Of a stretch of 64,000 bases of DNA, positions 60,488 through 64,000 are shown piece after piece; position 1 is the stretch's first letter, and every line of letters starts with the position of its first letter. The DNA is from Desulfovibrio sp. An276 (GTDB lineage: Bacteria; Desulfobacterota; Desulfovibrionia; Desulfovibrionales; Desulfovibrionaceae), in NCBI RefSeq assembly GCF_002159665.1, contig NZ_NFJC01000006.1:35511-99510 (forward strand), given 5' to 3'. A model generated the notes under the pieces. It was given only the letters and a program-made list of their open reading frames with translations, was not told the DNA's origin and made no database searches. The position numbers were made by a program, and so were the translations under genes.

Positions 60488-61789
60488 ATGAACAGCGTGC
60501 CGCCCATTGCAATGTTGTGGGATGACTCCCACATTTGGGGGCTTATGTCCTTGAGGGCCCTTGGAAGTCTCGGTTTTCCCACCAGACTTCTGAAAGGCCA
60601 AGACATAGCCCAAGGGGCCCTTTTACGCAAGCAAGCCGGAGGGGAGCCATACGCTCTGCTCGTGGTACCGGGGGGATCCGCCCAACTGAAGGCCGAGGCC
60701 CTTGGAGACGCAGGGAAAAGGGCTATCTGTGACTATATCCGCCAGGGAGGATGCTATCTTGGCTTTTGCGGAGGTGCAGGACTGGCGCTTACCCTGCCTC
60801 AATCCAGAGGGCTTGGCCTGTGTCCCTGGCGCAGGGCAGAGTATCCCCAGCGCATGCTGCACCTGCTTTCCGGTTATGTGCAGGCAGAGCCCTGCCCCAA
60901 TGCTCTGACGCCAGACTGGGGAAATCATGCACCCTCGCTTCCCGTGTGGTGGCCAGGCAGGTTTTCCAACAGCGGGGGAGATGTGGAGGTTCTTGCCCGC
61001 TACCGGGGGCCGGACAGGGACTTCTGGATAGCAGACATTGCCCTGGACAGCGTGCCAAAGCGGATTTTTGAGGAATGGAAGCGTTTGTACGGCATAAACC
61101 TTACCGCGGATTTCCTGGCGGATACCGAACTCATGGTGACAGGAAGGTACGGCAAGGGACGCTATGTTCTCAGTTATTCCCACCTGGAGACTCCGGACAG
61201 CTCCGAGGCCAACGCGTGGCTTGTGCATATACTGAAGGCCCTCACTTGTGTGAGCGCTGCCAGTGAAAGTGTGCCTGCCTGGAACTTCCTTTTCAAGCGC
61301 AAGACTCCGGATCCGGGAATTCCTCCTTTATTGTCTGAGCTTCTGTCACGAATCAGGGATCTGGTAGACCTTGCCATGGAACACAGGCTTTTCTTTGCCC
61401 GAACCCCATGGCTTGTGGGCTGGAAACAGGGTTTGCCAGGGGCCATGTGCAACAATCTTCTGGCAGCAACGGTAGCTTCCTGCAGTGTCCTGCCGGGAAG
61501 GGAAGCGCTTCGCTTCTGGAGTGAGAGCGAGAGCGAGATAACGTCCCTTGTAGAGTCCTTTTTTGCCGGGGCGGAAGGCTATCTGCTCGCTGCTCGCCTT
61601 ATGGAAACCATGCACGCAAGCATGACCGGCGTGATGGACAGGGGGAGCCTTGTCAGGGAGCGCGATCGCCTCTTTGGGCATCCCATGCTGGGCAAGGGTA
61701 TCCTTGGACGGTTGCTCTTTCTTCTGGAAGAGTATCTGTATCTGTGCATCGCGGACAGGGGCTGTCGGGAAGTCCTGCTGCTCGAATAG
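60488..61789 (+). CDS. BPL_N (glutamine-amidotransferase-like) domain protein
   Basis: A 433-residue protein whose first 230 residues match the biotin-protein-ligase N-terminal type domain, a class-I amidotransferase-like fold. LLVVPGGSAQLK and GGCYLGFCGGAGLAL look like the oxyanion and nucleophile-elbow segments, with Cys in GFCGGA. The C-terminal 200 residues are helical and unassigned. There is no BirA catalytic domain. The start is only 37 bp from the valS start on the other strand, without a clear ribosome site. Members occur in Desulfovibrio as proteins of unknown function. Not an assigned enzyme. Confidence 0.75.
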   Translation: MNSVPPIAMLWDDSHIWGLMSLRALGSLGFPTRLLKGQDIAQGALLRKQAGGEPYALLVVPGGSAQLKAEALGDAGKRAICDYIRQGGCYLGFCGGAGLALTLPQSRGLGLCPWRRAEYPQRMLHLLSGYVQAEPCPNALTPDWGNHAPSLPVWWPGRFSNSGGDVEVLARYRGPDRDFWIADIALDSVPKRIFEEWKRLYGINLTADFLADTELMVTGRYGKGRYVLSYSHLETPDSSEANAWLVHILKALTCVSAASESVPAWNFLFKRKTPDPGIPPLLSELLSRIRDLVDLAMEHRLFFARTPWLVGWKQGLPGAMCNNLLAATVASCSVLPGREALRFWSESESEITSLVESFFAGAEGYLLAARLMETMHASMTGVMDRGSLVRERDRLFGHPMLGKGILGRLLFLLEEYLYLCIADRGCREVLLLE

Positions 61790-61833
61790 CAGTGGCACGC
61801 AGCCGCAAGAGCGCAAGCAAGAAAAGCACAATG

Positions 61834-61871
61834 CAAAAGACCTCTCTGCCTTCTGGCAGAGAGGTCTTTTG
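61834..61871. terminator. Bidirectional terminator between BPL_N gene and htpG
   Basis: A 17-bp perfect stem CAAAAGACCTCTCTGCC (61834-61850) with 61855-61871 and a 4-nt loop gives T-runs both ways. Confidence 0.95.
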
Positions 61872-61899
61872 TCAACGTAGCTATGTCAGGGAAAGGAAC

Positions 61900-63843
61900 C
61901 TAGGCCTTTGTAACCTGGGTGTACCAGGCTGCGGACTGCTCAAGCAGCTGCGAGCTTCTGCGAGCCAGTTCCTGCGGATCCCTGATAAATCCGTCCATCA
62001 TTTGGGCAGAGTCAAAGAGGACGTTCACCATGGTGGTGAGCACCGCATCGTGAGAGTCGGCCTTGTAGATTGCAAGCAGAGCACGCAGCAGGGGATGTTC
62101 CCTGTTGACTTCAAGAGTCTTGACCGGGACGGTCATGTTCTTGTCCATGGCGCGCATGAACTTTTCCATGGCCGAGGTCACGCCGTCCTCTGAAGACAGA
62201 ACTGCAGCGCTGTCCGTAAGTCTTGAGGAGATGACAACGCTCTTGACCTTGTCGCCAAGTATTTCCTTCATCCTGTTCACGAGATCGTCAAAGGTCTTCT
62301 CGTCCTCTGCTGAAAGGGGGCTTGCCTTGGGGGCTTCTTCACCCTTGTCCGGGAAGGCCTCGAGATCCTTTTCTTCCGCGTTTTCGATGGACTTGAAGTT
62401 CCAGTCCTTGTAGTTGCCAAGGCCGCTCACTACAAATTCGTCCAGTGCCTCGTAAAAGAAGAGGACTTCCACGCCCTTTTTGCGGAAGCGATCCATGTAG
62501 GGATTGACCTTTGCCGCCTCGCGGTTGGGGGCGGTGACGTACCAGAAGGTCTTCTGCCCTTCGAGGCCGCGTTCCATGTATTCGGCAAGGCTGGAGACGC
62601 TCTCCTCGTTTTCCCCTGCGGAAGTGTTGAAGCGAAGTAGACCGAGCAGCCTGTCGCGCTGGGCAAAGTCCTGGTGAACACCGAACTTCAGGATTGTGCC
62701 GTGATGCTTCCAGAACTTCAGGTATTCTTCGGGCTTGTCCTTGGCCATCTTCTCCAGATGACCGAGGGTCTGCTTGACTATGGTCTGGTTGATTTTGCGC
62801 AGGACCACGTTTTCCTGCAGTGTTTCGCGGGAAATATTGAGCGGGATGTCCTCGGTATCCACAATGCCTTTCAGAAAGCCCAGATAGGGAGGAATGAGGT
62901 CCTTGTTCTTGTGCTGAATGAGTACCCTGTTGCAGTAGAGATCAATACCCCAGTACTCGTCCTCCCTGGGTCCCTTGAATTCCTGTTCCTCGTCCGGGAT
63001 GAAGAGCAGAGCCTGGAACTGCACCGGGCTGTCCACACTGATGTGCAGCCAGTCCAGGGGATCCTTGAAGTCGTAGGTGAAGGACTTGTAGAACTCCTTG
63101 TATTGGTCGGCAGTGATCTGGCTCTTGGGCTCTCTCCACAGGGCAGGCTGTGTATTGACCTTTTCGCCGTCCACAAGAACAGGGAAGGGAATGAAGCCGG
63201 AATGCTTGCGAATCACGTTCTCGACGCGGAATTTTTCCGCAAACTCCAGGGCGTCATCCTTGAGATGGACAACAATGCGAGTGCCGCGCTTCGGCTCCTC
63301 GCCGGCAAAGGCGGATACAGTGTAGGTGCCAAGGCCGTCGCTTTCCCACACGCAGGCACTGCCGTCACCAAAGGCAGGACGGGAAATAACCTCGACCCTG
63401 TTTGCAACCATGAAGACAGAATAGAAGCCTACACCGAAATGGCCTATGATCTGCGAAGCGTCGGTACCCTTGCCGTCGGTGTCGGAACCAGCCTGCTCGG
63501 CAAGCTTGCTCAGAAATTCCTCGGAGCCGGATTTGGCAATGATGCCTAGGTTGTCCCCGATTTCCTGCTCGGTCATGCCAATGCCCGTATCGGCAATGAC
63601 AAGTTCCTTCTTGTCCTTGTCCAGCGTGATGCTGATTTCCAGGGGCAGGCCGGCTTCACGGGGCTTGTCCCCGCTGTTTTCACGAAAACGCAGCTTGTCC
63701 AGTGCATCGGACGCGTTGGAAACAAGTTCGCGCAGGAAGATTTCCTTGTTGGTGTACAGGGAATTGGTCAGAATCTGCAGCACCTTGCGCACTTCTGCAC
63801 GAAATTCGCAGGTCTTTTTGTCCTCGGTATTGCCTTCACTCAT
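61900..63843 (-). CDS. htpG: Chaperone HtpG (Hsp90)
   Basis: ATP-driven dimeric chaperone, 647 residues. The N-terminal GHKL ATPase has [35 protein letters not shown] and [15 protein letters not shown]. The middle domain and the C-terminal dimerisation domain follow, without the eukaryotic MEEVD tail. GGAGGGACAAAC precedes the ATG. It is the single gene of its transcript, ending at a terminator. Confidence 0.97.
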
Positions 63844-64000
63844 GTTTGTCCCTCCGAAAAACAGAGCCTAAAGCCTGTTCCACAAGATATTTTCGTGAAT
63901 TTCCAGAATCTCGATACCTGATGGTGCGTTTTAATCCTGCTCAGTCCTCAAATATTTCCAGATATTTCTTGCTGTTACAGTGTTTTATGACTTCAAAAAA
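63844..64000. other. Upstream region of htpG, to window end
   Basis: It contains the htpG ribosome site and presumably its promoter. I do not see a sigma32-type or CIRCE element. AT-rich near the right edge. Confidence 0.4.

Overview
The window is an ordinary-looking chromosomal segment of a strict or near-strict anaerobe of the Desulfovibrionaceae (Desulfovibrio / Mailhella / Bilophila type). That placement is an inference from gene content: a one-chain pyruvate:ferredoxin oxidoreductase next to Pta and AckA, an F-type ATP synthase operon with paired b and b' subunits but no a or c gene, the NAD-linked dihydroorotate dehydrogenase pair PyrD/PyrK, the selenocysteine factor SelB, a short-Q-loop cytochrome bd oxidase, a TRAP transporter and agmatinase. 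Most genes are of moderate to high GC. A few stretches (about 19.9-20.1, 25.0-25.2 and 47.4-47.9 kb) are sharply AT-rich. I see no rRNA, CRISPR array, insertion sequence, integrase or phage gene.

Layout. 0-7 kb: start of lepA, then atpC-D-G-A-H-F-F' (all minus) behind a consensus promoter and a roughly 200-nt structured leader that may be a 6S-like RNA. 7-15.6 kb: four operons on the minus strand, namely ABC-F/mutT/pepQ/aroL, an SDR/GNAT pair that resembles bacterial ceramide enzymes, and pyrK/pyrD. 16-19 kb: asd, a TtuA-type tRNA thiolase and a hexapeptide acyltransferase on plus. 19-23 kb: agmatinase, a DUF533 protein with internal repeats, and glycerol kinase. 23-28 kb: a D-2-hydroxyacid dehydrogenase, an EamA exporter and a DctPQM TRAP transporter. 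28-33 kb: tRNA-Ser(GCU), glnS, tRNA-Lys(UUU), cysE, a tiny lipoprotein and lepB. 33-40 kb: ackA, pta and the pyruvate:ferredoxin oxidoreductase gene. 40-46.5 kb: CoA-disulfide-reductase/rhodanese fusion, selB, ispH and dusB. 46.7-52.9 kb: a lytic transglycosylase, a Skp-like lipoprotein, cydAB and argJ. 53-56.2 kb: rpsL, rpsG and fusA. 56.4-64 kb: a His-rich-tailed protein and a periplasmic protein of unknown function behind valS, a biotin-ligase-N-like protein, and htpG.

How the parts fit. Pyruvate is oxidised to acetyl-CoA by the oxidoreductase, and Pta and AckA convert this to acetate plus ATP. The ATP synthase couples respiration to the proton gradient, and cytochrome bd probably removes oxygen. 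The CoA-disulfide reductase and the serine acetyltransferase serve thiol and sulfur metabolism. The remainder is mostly translation (EF-G, S7, S12, GlnRS, ValRS, LepA, ABC-F, tRNA modification) and amino-acid or nucleotide synthesis (asd, aroL, argJ, pyrDK, cysE).

The candidates for something new are: the SDR/GNAT pair as a partial sphingolipid pathway; the two-gene unknown cassette ending in a His/Cys/Asp tail; the structured RNA before the ATP synthase genes; a perfect palindrome over the oxidoreductase promoter; a Pho-box-like repeat; and an uncharacterised 46-residue lipoprotein. No clear unprecedented multi-gene system is visible.
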